Shown here: in pieces, positions 19,407-28,012 of the stretch
How the letters are laid out: each line of letters begins with the position of its first letter
Numbering within the stretch: position 1 is the first letter of the stretch
NCBI GenBank assembly: GCA_030536555.1
Contig: JAUNPU010000022.1
Span: 1 to 61,750 of the forward strand
Origin: Eubacteriales bacterium
GTDB lineage: Bacteria > Bacillota > Clostridia > Lachnospirales > Lachnospiraceae
Direction of reading: 5' to 3'
Length of the DNA: 61,750 nt
Notes under the pieces: generated by a model
The model's database searches: none
What the model was told of the DNA's origin: nothing
The model's input: the letters and a program-made list of their open reading frames with translations, nothing else
Position numbers and translations under genes: made by a program

Positions 19407-19485
19407 ATTCATCCGATGTTTTTAAATTGTTTTCGTTGATTCATCCGGTGAATTTATAATAACACAATCACTATTTTGTCGTCAA
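19407..19485 (-). promoter_or_regulatory. dctP operon promoter with two GntR operator sites
   Basis: Minus strand TTGACG (19480-19485), 18-bp spacer and TATTAT (19456-19461). The perfect dyad ATTCATCCGGTGAAT (19439-19453) begins right after the -10 box. A second copy, ATTCATCCGATGTTT (19407-19421), lies exactly 32 bp further on, three helical turns, so cooperative binding is plausible. The rest of the 19344-19600 gap is AT-rich and shows only a weak TAATCA/TGATTA hairpin near 19546-19562. Confidence 0.78.
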
Positions 19486-19600
19486 TTGTATTTATGCTTA
19501 ATTTATTGCGATATTTCTTGTGTATTTTTACTAATTTCTTTTTGTAATCACCATATGATTAATTTTATTTCATAATGTTTCATCAGGATTCACCCGCTCT

Positions 19601-21127
19601 TTAATCGGTATAGAAAATATCCTCATCCATCAGCTTCAGCTGCTCTGAAACCTTTGGAACAAAATCCATCTGGCCAAGCACATCTTGTTCCAGATCCACG
19701 CCAGGTGCAATTTCCACCAGAATCATCCCATCTTCTCCCAGTTCAAATACAGCTCTTTCTGTCACGTAAAGTACCGGTTGTCCTACAGAGACTGCATATT
19801 TTCCACTGAATGTAATCTGATCCACGCCAGACACCAGTTTTCTAATCTGTCCTTCCTGCAGAATATTCAATTTTCCATTGCAGATTTCAACTTTCAGTCC
19901 TTTCGCCGTAAATGTTCCACAGAATACAACCTTTCTCGCATTCTGCGAAATATTGATCGCCCCGCCGCAGCCAGTCAGCATTCTTCCTGTCTTTGAAGAA
20001 TTTACATTGCCAAGTTTATCTGTCTGTGCCATTCCCAGAAAGCAGACATCCAATCCGCCTCCATCATAAAAGTCAAACTGCGATGCCATATCAATGATGG
20101 CATCCGGATTATGGGATGTGCCAAAAATAACCCCCGGCATTGGCATTCCACCAATAAGGCCCGACTCAACCGTCAGGTGAAGTCGATTCAAATACCCGTC
20201 TTCAGCGGCAACAGATGCAATGCCATCAGGCATCCCCACTCCCAGATTGATAACAGCATCGCCTTTCGGCAGTTCTTTCGCCGCGCGTCTTGCCACGATC
20301 TTCCTGGCACCCATCTCCATCTTCGGCACATTATCAAATGGAGTCATGACATTTCCTGCCAGAGCAGGATCATAGACTGTCTGGCAGGTTTGCTTCTGCT
20401 CCGGGTCTACGACGATGTAGTCCACATAAATTCCGGGAATCGTCACTTTTTTCGGATGTGCTTTTTCTTCAGAAACATACTTCACCTGAGCAATCACGAT
20501 TCCGCCGCAATTGTGAACTGCCTGCGCCAGGGAACGGCCATCCAGTATCGCAGCCTCTTCCTCACAGGTAATATTTCCATTGCAGTCCGCGGTCGTTCCT
20601 CTTACCAGACCGATATCAAATTTGATTGCAGGATACCAGAGCCATTCTTCTCCATTCAACTCCACCACCTTGATTAGATCTTCCGTAGTTCTGCGATTCA
20701 TGCGTCCGCCTTCCACACGCGGATCAATAAACGTATATAACCCCGTCTTTGTTATCACGCCCGGCTTATCAGCCGCAACAGCCCGATACATCTGAGCGGC
20801 CACCCCCTGCGGAAAATTATAAGCCTCCATCTTGTCATCCAATGCCAGCTGAGCCATCGACGGTGCCATTCCCCAGTACCCGGCAATCTCTCTCTTCACA
20901 AGTCCCTCATGAGCCAGTGCATCCGTACCAAGACCATCCTTATCCCCCAGTCCACATGCATGATACAACGTCAGATTCTTCGGTTTATGTTCTTTCACAT
21001 ATTTTTCACCGATTTTTTTCAACAAAGAAGACGGTTCATTCACCGCGCCTCCCGAACCCATAATCGCAATCGTCTGCCCGTCCTGAATCAGACACACTGC
21101 TTCTTCCATACTGATCACCTTTGGCAT
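19601..21127 (-). CDS. Acyl-CoA:carboxylate CoA-transferase (family I, YdiF/Pct-like), copy 2
   Basis: A 508-aa paralogue of the CoA-transferase at 14700-16223, with the catalytic Glu in TVESGLIGGMPMPG. I place the start at 21127 (MPKVIS...), with GGAGG 8 bases upstream, instead of the ATG 15 bases earlier that overlaps the ribosome site. It has its own promoter with a GntR-type site. No clear terminator separates it from the TRAP operon downstream, so read-through is possible. Two similar enzymes may activate substrate and recycle product, or handle two acids. Confidence 0.9.
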   Translation of the reverse strand: MPKVISMEEAVCLIQDGQTIAIMGSGGAVNEPSSLLKKIGEKYVKEHKPKNLTLYHACGLGDKDGLGTDALAHEGLVKREIAGYWGMAPSMAQLALDDKMEAYNFPQGVAAQMYRAVAADKPGVITKTGLYTFIDPRVEGGRMNRRTTEDLIKVVELNGEEWLWYPAIKFDIGLVRGTTADCNGNITCEEEAAILDGRSLAQAVHNCGGIVIAQVKYVSEEKAHPKKVTIPGIYVDYIVVDPEQKQTCQTVYDPALAGNVMTPFDNVPKMEMGARKIVARRAAKELPKGDAVINLGVGMPDGIASVAAEDGYLNRLHLTVESGLIGGMPMPGVIFGTSHNPDAIIDMASQFDFYDGGGLDVCFLGMAQTDKLGNVNSSKTGRMLTGCGGAINISQNARKVVFCGTFTAKGLKVEICNGKLNILQEGQIRKLVSGVDQITFSGKYAVSVGQPVLYVTERAVFELGEDGMILVEIAPGVDLEQDVLGQMDFVPKVSEQLKLMDEDIFYTD

Positions 21128-21166
21128 TTCCTTATCCTCCATATGTTTTATTTTAAATTCGCTTTA

Positions 21167-21213
21167 ATTCATCCGGTGTTTTTATGGTATCACAGCATGT
21201 TTTTTGTAGTCAA
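21167..21213 (-). promoter_or_regulatory. CoA-transferase 2 promoter with GntR operator site
   Basis: Minus strand TTGACT (21208-21213), 18-bp spacer and TACCAT (21184-21189), followed at once by ATTCATCCGGTGTTT (21167-21181). The geometry is identical to the gntR and dctP promoters. Confidence 0.75.
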
Positions 21214-21286
21214 TACGTCTTTTTTCACAAATATTCATGGGTTTTTTGTGTATTTCAACTATTTTCATTATATATTCATATGCTGA

Positions 21287-21315
21287 TTTACATTTCAATT
21301 TTTTTATGCTATAAC
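21287..21315 (+). promoter_or_regulatory. Promoter of the FAD reductase gene
   Basis: TTTACA (21287-21292), 17-bp spacer and TATAAC (21310-21315) on the plus strand. A degenerate copy of the GntR site, ATTCATATGCTGATT (21274-21288), touches the -35 box; it matches only partly and may not be functional. Confidence 0.6.
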
Positions 21316-21357
21316 AATTTTATAACTTTGTTTCTCAACTGTTCGAAAGGAGACTTT

Positions 21358-23313
21358 ATGAATCATACAATCGAAATCAACCACCAGACCATTCCTGTAT
21401 ACACCTATGACACCATCATTGCAGGCAGTGGTGCAGCTGGCTTTTCTGCAGCAGAACGGCTTTTTCTTTTGAATCACAAAAATATCGCCCTGGTTACCGA
21501 GCACATCAATTCCGGAACCTCCCGCAATACCGGTTCTGACAAGCAGACCTATTACAAGCTGACTCTGTCCGGAGAATGCCAGGACAGTGTTCGTGAAATG
21601 GCTGAAACTCTGATGCAGGGCGGCTGTGTGGATGGAGATCTGGCTCTTTGCGAGGCAGCGTTGTCCACCCAGTGTTTTTACCATCTTGTTGAATTAGGCG
21701 TTCCCTTCCCCTGCAACCGCTATGGCGAATATATTGGTTATAAAACAGATCACGATCCCAGAGAACGCGCAACAAGCGCCGGTCCATATACTTCCAAAAT
21801 CATGACAGAGGCTTTGGAATCCAGTGTGCTTCAAAAAGGAATTCCTGTTTTCAGTCAGATGCAGATCATCCGCCTCTTAACCGATCAGCAGAGAATTCAT
21901 GGAATACTGTGCCTTGATTTATCGGGAAATACAGGAAACACAGCTCCTCGATTTGCCATTTTCCAGTGTCAGAACCTGATTTATGCCACCGGAGGGCCGG
22001 CAGGCATCTATTATGACAGCGTTTATCCTCACGGGCACCACGGTTCCACCGGTCTGGCTTTTGAAGCCGGTGCCACAGGAAAGAACCTGACTGAATGGCA
22101 ATACGGTCTCGCTTCTCTCCATCCTCGCTGGAATGTGTCTGGAACCTATATGCAGGTTTTGCCGCGTTTCATCTCGACAACACCTGACGGGCAGGACGAG
22201 CGCGAATTTTTATCGGATTTTTTTGAAAATGATGCTGAAATGTTAAACCGGATATTCCTGAAAGGATATCAGTGGCCTTTTGATATCAGAAAAGTCTCAG
22301 ACGGCTCTTCTATCATCGATATTTTGGTTTATTTAGAAACACAGAAAGGCAGAAAGGTCTATCTTGATTACAGAAAGAATCCCTGCAACGGAATTCATTT
22401 TGAAGCACTGTCTGCTGAAGCCAGGAACTATCTTGAAAAAGCGCACGCGTGCTTCGGCGCTCCATATGAGCGACTCATGCAAATGAACGAGCCGGCTGTG
22501 GATTTTTATCGGAACAGAGGCGTGGACCTTGCAGCAGAGCCTCTTGAAATCGCATTATGTGCCCAGCATAACAATGGCGGTCTGTCAATTGATTCCTGGT
22601 GGCAGACAAATATCCAGGGGCTCTTTTGTATAGGAGAAGCCAGCGCCAGCCATGGCATCTATCGTCCTGGCGGTACCGCATTAAACGCCGGTCAGGTTGG
22701 TGCATTACGCGCTGCCCAGTTCATTTCCAATACATGTATTCCACGAAGCAGTACCCCTGATCTGCCAGAGTCTCTTCATTCTCAGATCAAAGAAATTCTG
22801 GATATGTCAGACCGGATTTTAGACGGAGGCTGCGAAAATATCTCATCCCTGACGGAAACTGTTCAGAAAAAGATGAGTTCTGTCGGCGCTGCATTTCGCA
22901 ACACTGCCAGTATGGAAAACCTGTTGGATTTTGTCACTGACAGCCTGAAAGCATTACCTGAAATCTGTCACGGAAAAACATTAGCGGATTTAAAGTCCTT
23001 TTTCCTTCTGAGAGATATTCTTCTTTGCCAGCAGACATATCTCAATGCCATGATTGATTATGCAAAAAAAGGTAATCACAGCCGGGGAGGGGCTTTATAT
23101 CAGGAGGCAGCCGGTACAAAACCGTATTCATCCCTGCCTGACATGTTCACCTTTACCGTGGATGAGCCGGATGAAACCACACAGATTCAGGAAGTATTAT
23201 GCCAGAACCACCAGGCTGTCATCAGCTGGCGCAATCCGCGTCCTATGCCAGCAGATGACAACTTCTTCGAAAACATATGGAAGCAGTATCGAATCAACAA
23301 GAATATATATTGA
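21358..23313 (+). CDS. FAD-dependent oxidoreductase (fumarate reductase flavoprotein/aspartate oxidase type)
   Basis: A 651-aa flavoprotein. The FAD-binding GAGSGAAGFSAAERL-like motif (TIIAGSGAAGFSAA, about residues 18-32) and the C-terminal RPGGTALNAGQVGALRAAQ segment are typical of the succinate dehydrogenase/fumarate reductase flavoprotein family. There is no signal peptide, heme-binding domain or FMN-binding domain, so the electron donor must be another protein. The start at 21358 follows AAAGGAGA; the open frame extends further upstream but lacks a ribosome site. It is divergent from the CoA-transferase/TRAP genes and probably reduces or oxidises an intermediate of that pathway. Confidence 0.85.
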   Translation: MNHTIEINHQTIPVYTYDTIIAGSGAAGFSAAERLFLLNHKNIALVTEHINSGTSRNTGSDKQTYYKLTLSGECQDSVREMAETLMQGGCVDGDLALCEAALSTQCFYHLVELGVPFPCNRYGEYIGYKTDHDPRERATSAGPYTSKIMTEALESSVLQKGIPVFSQMQIIRLLTDQQRIHGILCLDLSGNTGNTAPRFAIFQCQNLIYATGGPAGIYYDSVYPHGHHGSTGLAFEAGATGKNLTEWQYGLASLHPRWNVSGTYMQVLPRFISTTPDGQDEREFLSDFFENDAEMLNRIFLKGYQWPFDIRKVSDGSSIIDILVYLETQKGRKVYLDYRKNPCNGIHFEALSAEARNYLEKAHACFGAPYERLMQMNEPAVDFYRNRGVDLAAEPLEIALCAQHNNGGLSIDSWWQTNIQGLFCIGEASASHGIYRPGGTALNAGQVGALRAAQFISNTCIPRSSTPDLPESLHSQIKEILDMSDRILDGGCENISSLTETVQKKMSSVGAAFRNTASMENLLDFVTDSLKALPEICHGKTLADLKSFFLLRDILLCQQTYLNAMIDYAKKGNHSRGGALYQEAAGTKPYSSLPDMFTFTVDEPDETTQIQEVLCQNHQAVISWRNPRPMPADDNFFENIWKQYRINKNIY

Positions 23314-23345
23314 CGCAATCGGGAAATCCGCTCGAAAATTCCTGT

Positions 23346-24683
23346 TTACAGATAATGATACCGCTTCCGGTTCGCCACCAGAAATCCCATGGATACTGCC
23401 AGCGCCAGTGCCTCCGCAATCACCGAGGACAGCCAGATCCCGTCGATTCCCAACACCAGCGGCAGCGCCAGAATACAGAACACCTGAAACACCAGCGTCC
23501 GCAGGAAGGAGATCACTGCCGAGACCAGCCCGTTGTTCAAGGCTGTGAACAGGGAGGAGGAGAAGATTCCCATTCCCATGAACACGAATGCCAGGGCAAA
23601 CAGCCGGAACGCATGCTCCGTCATGGTCAGAAGCTCCGGGTCGTATCCCACGAAGATTCCCGCCACCGGTCCCGCAAATACCACTGCCAGCGCCGTCATC
23701 GCCACGCCGGAAATCACCATCAGCACACTGCTCTTCTTCAGCATATTGTTCAGCTCACTGTGATTGCCCGCACCGTAATGGAAGCTGATGATAGGCGCTG
23801 ATCCGATGGAAAATCCGATAAATACCGCCGCAAATACAAACTGCACGTACATCAGCACGCCGTAAGCCGCCACGCCATTTTCCCCGGCAAACTTCATCAG
23901 CTGGATGTTGAACAGCATGCCCACCAGGGACATGGAGATATTGTTGACGAACTCCGACGCGCCGTTGGTCACAGTCAGCAGGATGGGGCGCCGCTCCAGC
24001 CCCGTGTGCACCAGCCGGAGTCTGGCGTGCTGATCCTTCACGAAATATCCGATGGGAATCACCGCTCCCACCACCTGTCCCAGCCCGGTCGCCAGGGCCG
24101 CACCTGCCAGTCCCCAGTGGAACACGGCGATAAACAGCCCATCCAGAATCATGTTGGTGGCTCCCGCCGCCAGCGTCGCCAGAAAGCCCAGATGAGGCTT
24201 CTCCGCCGTGATCAGAAAGCTCTGAAACACATTCTGCAGGATGAAGGATGTGGTGAAAAATATGGTCACTCTGCCGTAGATCACACAGTCTTTAAGCATC
24301 TCCTCCGATGCCCCCATCCAGACAGCGATTGGCCGGATAAAGAGGATTCCAAGCACCGACAACACAACACCTGTGCCTGTGGCGGCAATCAGAATCATGG
24401 TAAAATACCGGTTCGCCAGCTCTTTCTTCCCCTCTCCCAGAGTCTTTGCCACCAGCGCACTGCCGCCGGTACCGAACACAAAACCGAAGCCGCCCAGAAT
24501 CATGATGAAGGGCATCACCAGATTCAATGCCGCAAAAGGGGTCTTCCCCACAAAATTTGACACAAAGAATCCATCCACCACACCGTAGATGGACGTAAAG
24601 ATCATCATGGCAATGGCCGGCATGACAAAGCGCAGCAGCCGACTATAGGTAAAATGATCTGAAATGCGAATTTCCTGTTTCAT
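23346..24683 (-). CDS. MATE family efflux transporter
   Basis: A 445-aa protein with about 12 hydrophobic helices and two homologous halves, as in MATE (NorM/DinF-like) exporters. The N-terminal GVVDGFFVSNFVGKTPFAALNLVMP region is typical. It converges on the FAD reductase gene with only 32 bp between. The drug or metabolite exported cannot be inferred. Confidence 0.92.
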   Translation of the reverse strand: MKQEIRISDHFTYSRLLRFVMPAIAMMIFTSIYGVVDGFFVSNFVGKTPFAALNLVMPFIMILGGFGFVFGTGGSALVAKTLGEGKKELANRYFTMILIAATGTGVVLSVLGILFIRPIAVWMGASEEMLKDCVIYGRVTIFFTTSFILQNVFQSFLITAEKPHLGFLATLAAGATNMILDGLFIAVFHWGLAGAALATGLGQVVGAVIPIGYFVKDQHARLRLVHTGLERRPILLTVTNGASEFVNNISMSLVGMLFNIQLMKFAGENGVAAYGVLMYVQFVFAAVFIGFSIGSAPIISFHYGAGNHSELNNMLKKSSVLMVISGVAMTALAVVFAGPVAGIFVGYDPELLTMTEHAFRLFALAFVFMGMGIFSSSLFTALNNGLVSAVISFLRTLVFQVFCILALPLVLGIDGIWLSSVIAEALALAVSMGFLVANRKRYHYL

Positions 24684-24718
24684 ATTATTTATGTTCCTTT
24701 ATTTTCTTTTGACCCTTT

Positions 24719-25249
24719 CTAATCAATCATCAAGCTGGTTTTATTAATTTTAACAGGCCATGCTATCTCCTCAAAGTCATAATCCCGATACCCATCCGCT
24801 TTAAAGTGCGCGTCACGAAACTCCTTAAATGACCGTACCACACTGCCATCATTAATAATGGTAACAGGAATGTCATCAACCCAGTTAAAAATCGGATGAT
24901 AAAACAAATCAATCATAACATCCCTTTCCCTCGACAATTCCAGAAGCAGCGGCCAGCAATTATCGCCAAAATTATTTCCATTATAAACCACACCACTCAC
25001 CGCTTTTGCCATAATCAACTGCTTTGCACCGCCGGAAATATCCTCGTAACTGATTGTTCCAAGAAAAGGACTTTCTATTATTTTAGGATACAGCAAATCA
25101 CTCTTGTCCAACTCTTTGATCACTCTCTTCGCCCAACCGTCAGTCATCCACTCTTCCTCAAAAAACGTGTCAAACCAGTCATCTATATGGGCCACATACT
25201 CCCGCGGTGCATCCTTTGATTTGATACAGCCAAATAAAACATACAACAT
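24719..25249 (-). CDS. DUF4869-like protein, partner of the upstream P-loop protein
   Basis: A 176-aa soluble protein without known catalytic motifs, resembling the DUF4869 family (my recollection; not searchable here). It starts MLYVLFGCIKSKDA. Its ATG lies 2 bp after the stop of the P-loop gene, so the two are surely co-translated. The pair is visibly more AT-rich than its neighbours, which hints at acquisition by transfer. Confidence 0.7.
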   Translation of the reverse strand: MLYVLFGCIKSKDAPREYVAHIDDWFDTFFEEEWMTDGWAKRVIKELDKSDLLYPKIIESPFLGTISYEDISGGAKQLIMAKAVSGVVYNGNNFGDNCWPLLLELSRERDVMIDLFYHPIFNWVDDIPVTIINDGSVVRSFKEFRDAHFKADGYRDYDFEEIAWPVKINKTSLMID

Positions 25250-25251
25250 GA

Positions 25252-26298
25252 TTATGCTTCCCCGCCCTCTCTCTCTGATATTCTTAATAAAACGTCGAAC
25301 TCTGTTCCTGACAACAGTGCAGAAAATTTATCGTTCCCTGTTAATCCAAAATCACACCGCAGATTTTCCTTCCCTTTATAGGAACAGCATGGTTCGGTAT
25401 AACACCTGGATATTTTACTGCCTCCGCCGCTATGCCTGATTGTTCCGTAAGAACTGTGACTCAGTTTCTGTAACAATTGCTCGTAGTATTCTTCCTCAAA
25501 TACACCCTCAGACAAACTATATTCGATAAACTGATGTTTGAACATATTAGTTTTCAACATCACATATTCCCACGACTTATAATCTCTTATAGAAAAGAGC
25601 CGTCCCTTATAATTCATCATCATATCTTTGTATTCTGATGCACAGACTCCAAATGATATCGCATCAAACAACATCAAAATTGTCGCACCCGGCTTCGACT
25701 CAGCGAGTAATTTGACTTTGCTGCAATATTGATTCTTACCTCCATAAAAGTTGTCAAGACATATTTTCCCGTCAAACAGCTGCTTGAACCAGTCTTTTGC
25801 CTGTCCTGTATCTTCCAGAACACAGTCCGTAAGCTTCGGAGAATCACATCCTGCATAACAGAATTCTTCCTTAACGTATTGCTCTGCTCTGATTACTCCA
25901 TCTGTACCTGTCACCAGTTCTTTTATATCGTAGAGACTAAAATTCAATTTGTCCAGTTTTCTTCTTCCTATCAGCACAAAGTAACAGTCTGTACATTGCT
26001 GTACCGCCAATGCATTCGCATTGTCATCCAACAGATCTATTCTGTTCTCATCAATAATAAATATGGTATCTTTTATGCCTTTCAAATACTGATCCAGCCT
26101 GTCCGGGATATTGTATTCCAACCGATATTTCTTATTGCTGACCTCAACAGAAAGAACTCTCCTGTCTTTGGCTAATAGCTTTCGTATGGTTGTTTTTCCT
26201 GTTGAACTGTTGCCAATCAGCAACGTAATCTTACTGTCTATATCCAATTCCAGAGAATATTTTCGATGCTTTATTTTAACTCTAATCCTCTCAATCAT
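25252..26298 (-). CDS. P-loop ATPase-like protein, function unknown
   Basis: A 348-aa protein. A clear Walker A, GNSSTGKT (residues 29-36), and a plausible Walker B, IFIIDE (79-84), mark an ATPase or GTPase domain. The C-terminal ~200 residues hold LEDTGQAKDWF and TILMLFDAISFG, which recall the acidic motifs of a TOPRIM fold but do not match it well. The C-terminal ~70 residues are Cys-rich. No signal peptide or membrane helix. It forms a 2-bp-spaced pair with the DUF4869-like gene. ATPase pairs of this sort can be phage-defence or stress modules, but this is inference. Confidence 0.75.
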   Translation of the reverse strand: MIERIRVKIKHRKYSLELDIDSKITLLIGNSSTGKTTIRKLLAKDRRVLSVEVSNKKYRLEYNIPDRLDQYLKGIKDTIFIIDENRIDLLDDNANALAVQQCTDCYFVLIGRRKLDKLNFSLYDIKELVTGTDGVIRAEQYVKEEFCYAGCDSPKLTDCVLEDTGQAKDWFKQLFDGKICLDNFYGGKNQYCSKVKLLAESKPGATILMLFDAISFGVCASEYKDMMMNYKGRLFSIRDYKSWEYVMLKTNMFKHQFIEYSLSEGVFEEEYYEQLLQKLSHSSYGTIRHSGGGSKISRCYTEPCCSYKGKENLRCDFGLTGNDKFSALLSGTEFDVLLRISEREGGEA

Positions 26299-26362
26299 TT
26301 CAGCCAGGTATTCCCCTTTCCTTCTGTTACACGGTTGTTACTCTAATCTCAGTTCCCCACGT

Positions 26363-26716
26363 TCACTGCTCTCGCAGTATTTTCTCCATGGCTTTCCCCT
26401 TCGCAAGCTCATCCACCAGCTTGTCCAGATAGCGGATTTCCTGCATCAGCGGCTCCTCAATCAGCTCCACGCTGATTCTGCAGATTTTCCCCTTGATCAG
26501 CTTCCGGTTCTCATTCATCTGCGGCGCCTGCTCAAAGAATTCTCTGTAGGTTATGGCAGATTCTGCAAGCTCTGCAATCGTCTCTCTGCTGTAGCCTGTC
26601 AGCCAGCCAATCACCTGGTCCACGTCCTCCTGAGTTCTTCCTTTTCTCACTGCTTTGTTGACCAGGAGCGGATATATTTTTGCAAAGCTCATCTGATATA
26701 CTTTCTCATTTTCCAT
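26363..26716 (-). CDS. DUF2200 family protein
   Basis: A 117-aa small soluble protein of the DUF2200 type: the N terminus KVYQMSFAKIYPLLVNKAVRKGRT and the following DQVIGWLTGY are family hallmarks. Function is not known. AAGGAG precedes its ATG, and it starts 11 bp after the MFS transporter gene, so it is probably in that operon. Confidence 0.88.
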   Translation of the reverse strand: MENEKVYQMSFAKIYPLLVNKAVRKGRTQEDVDQVIGWLTGYSRETIAELAESAITYREFFEQAPQMNENRKLIKGKICRISVELIEEPLMQEIRYLDKLVDELAKGKAMEKILREQ

Positions 26717-26727
26717 TTCTCTACTCC

Positions 26728-27954
26728 TTATCTCTCATGTTGTTTCTGATCGATTCCACGAATCGACGGTATCAGGTACATCCCCACCGCCAGAATCGTG
26801 ATCAGAATTCCTGTGATTGCAAACCACTTCGGTGTGCCCACCCGGTCTGCAAAAATGCCGGATATCACCAGTCCAATGGGCATTGCCATGGAACAGACGC
26901 TCCCGTACAGTCCGAACACACGCCCCAGATATTCCGGCGCGATCCGCTCCTGATACAGGGCCGTTGTCGGCGCATTGTAGAAGGGAACCGACAGCCCCAT
27001 CACCGCGCAGAACACCGCAAATATCCAGAATCCGGAGACCGGAAGCAGTCCGGAAAGCCAGATGGGAACTCCCATCATGGCAACAGAACAGGGGATTCCA
27101 AGCCCTTTGTTCTTATAAGCTCCCTTCACTCCGATCAGCATACTTCCCGACAGCATTCCCACTGCAAATGCAATCTCGGCTATGGATGCGTGGACCGTGG
27201 TTCCGCCAAAATAATCCAGTGACATCAGGGGAAACAGCGCGTTGACCGGTGAATACAGAATCATAAAGACAGCCGCCGTCCACAGAATCGCGTACAGCCC
27301 TCTCTCCTGCTTCAGCGCCTGATAGCCCTCCTTCATCTCGCCCCAGATATTGGTGTTCAGGCTGCCGCTTCTGCGCTCCACCTTCGGAATGGGAATCACT
27401 GTCACCGCCACACATGCCACGACAGCTCCCACCACATCCAGCGCCACCATGGCACTGATGCTCCAGATTGGATACAGCACACTGGCGATCGCCGTTCCGG
27501 CGATGAAGCCAATGGTCTGCAGGGAATGAGTGTATCCGGCACTTTTGGTAAGCTCCTCCACCGGAACCAGCAACGGCGCCGTGGCGGTGATTGCCGGAGT
27601 GTGGAATGCCGTTCCCACGCTTCGCACTGCCAGTACCACAAGGATCAGCCACACGGGAAGCTCCCCGTCCATGGAAGCAAAGACCAGCACCAGACTGACC
27701 CCTGCGATGAACAGGTCTGCCCCGATCATGGCGGTCTTTCGGCTCACCCGGTCCACCAGCGCTCCTGCGATCATGCCCAGAACCGCGTTAGGCAGAAATC
27801 CCGCCAGAGATGCCAGGGACAGCACCGTAGCCGACTGGGTGGTGGTAGTCAGATGCCAGATTAGAGCCATCTGCAGGATGGAACTGGTCAGCACTGAAAC
27901 CGCCTGTCCGGCCCAGAGAATTGCAAAATTTCGTTTCCAATGAGTGTCATTCAT
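26728..27954 (-). CDS. MFS transporter (drug efflux type)
   Basis: A 408-aa 12-helix major facilitator protein of the macrolide/multidrug efflux (MefA-like) group. GALVDRVSRKTAMIGADLF in loop 2-3 is the MFS motif A. It lies 58 bp after the flavodoxin-ferredoxin gene and 11 bp before DUF2200. Confidence 0.9.
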   Translation of the reverse strand: MNDTHWKRNFAILWAGQAVSVLTSSILQMALIWHLTTTTQSATVLSLASLAGFLPNAVLGMIAGALVDRVSRKTAMIGADLFIAGVSLVLVFASMDGELPVWLILVVLAVRSVGTAFHTPAITATAPLLVPVEELTKSAGYTHSLQTIGFIAGTAIASVLYPIWSISAMVALDVVGAVVACVAVTVIPIPKVERRSGSLNTNIWGEMKEGYQALKQERGLYAILWTAAVFMILYSPVNALFPLMSLDYFGGTTVHASIAEIAFAVGMLSGSMLIGVKGAYKNKGLGIPCSVAMMGVPIWLSGLLPVSGFWIFAVFCAVMGLSVPFYNAPTTALYQERIAPEYLGRVFGLYGSVCSMAMPIGLVISGIFADRVGTPKWFAITGILITILAVGMYLIPSIRGIDQKQHER

Positions 27955-28012
27955 CTATCTGTATTTCCCTTCTGTTGTTTTCTTTCCTGCCAGCATCCCT
28001 GCTGATTTCGCT

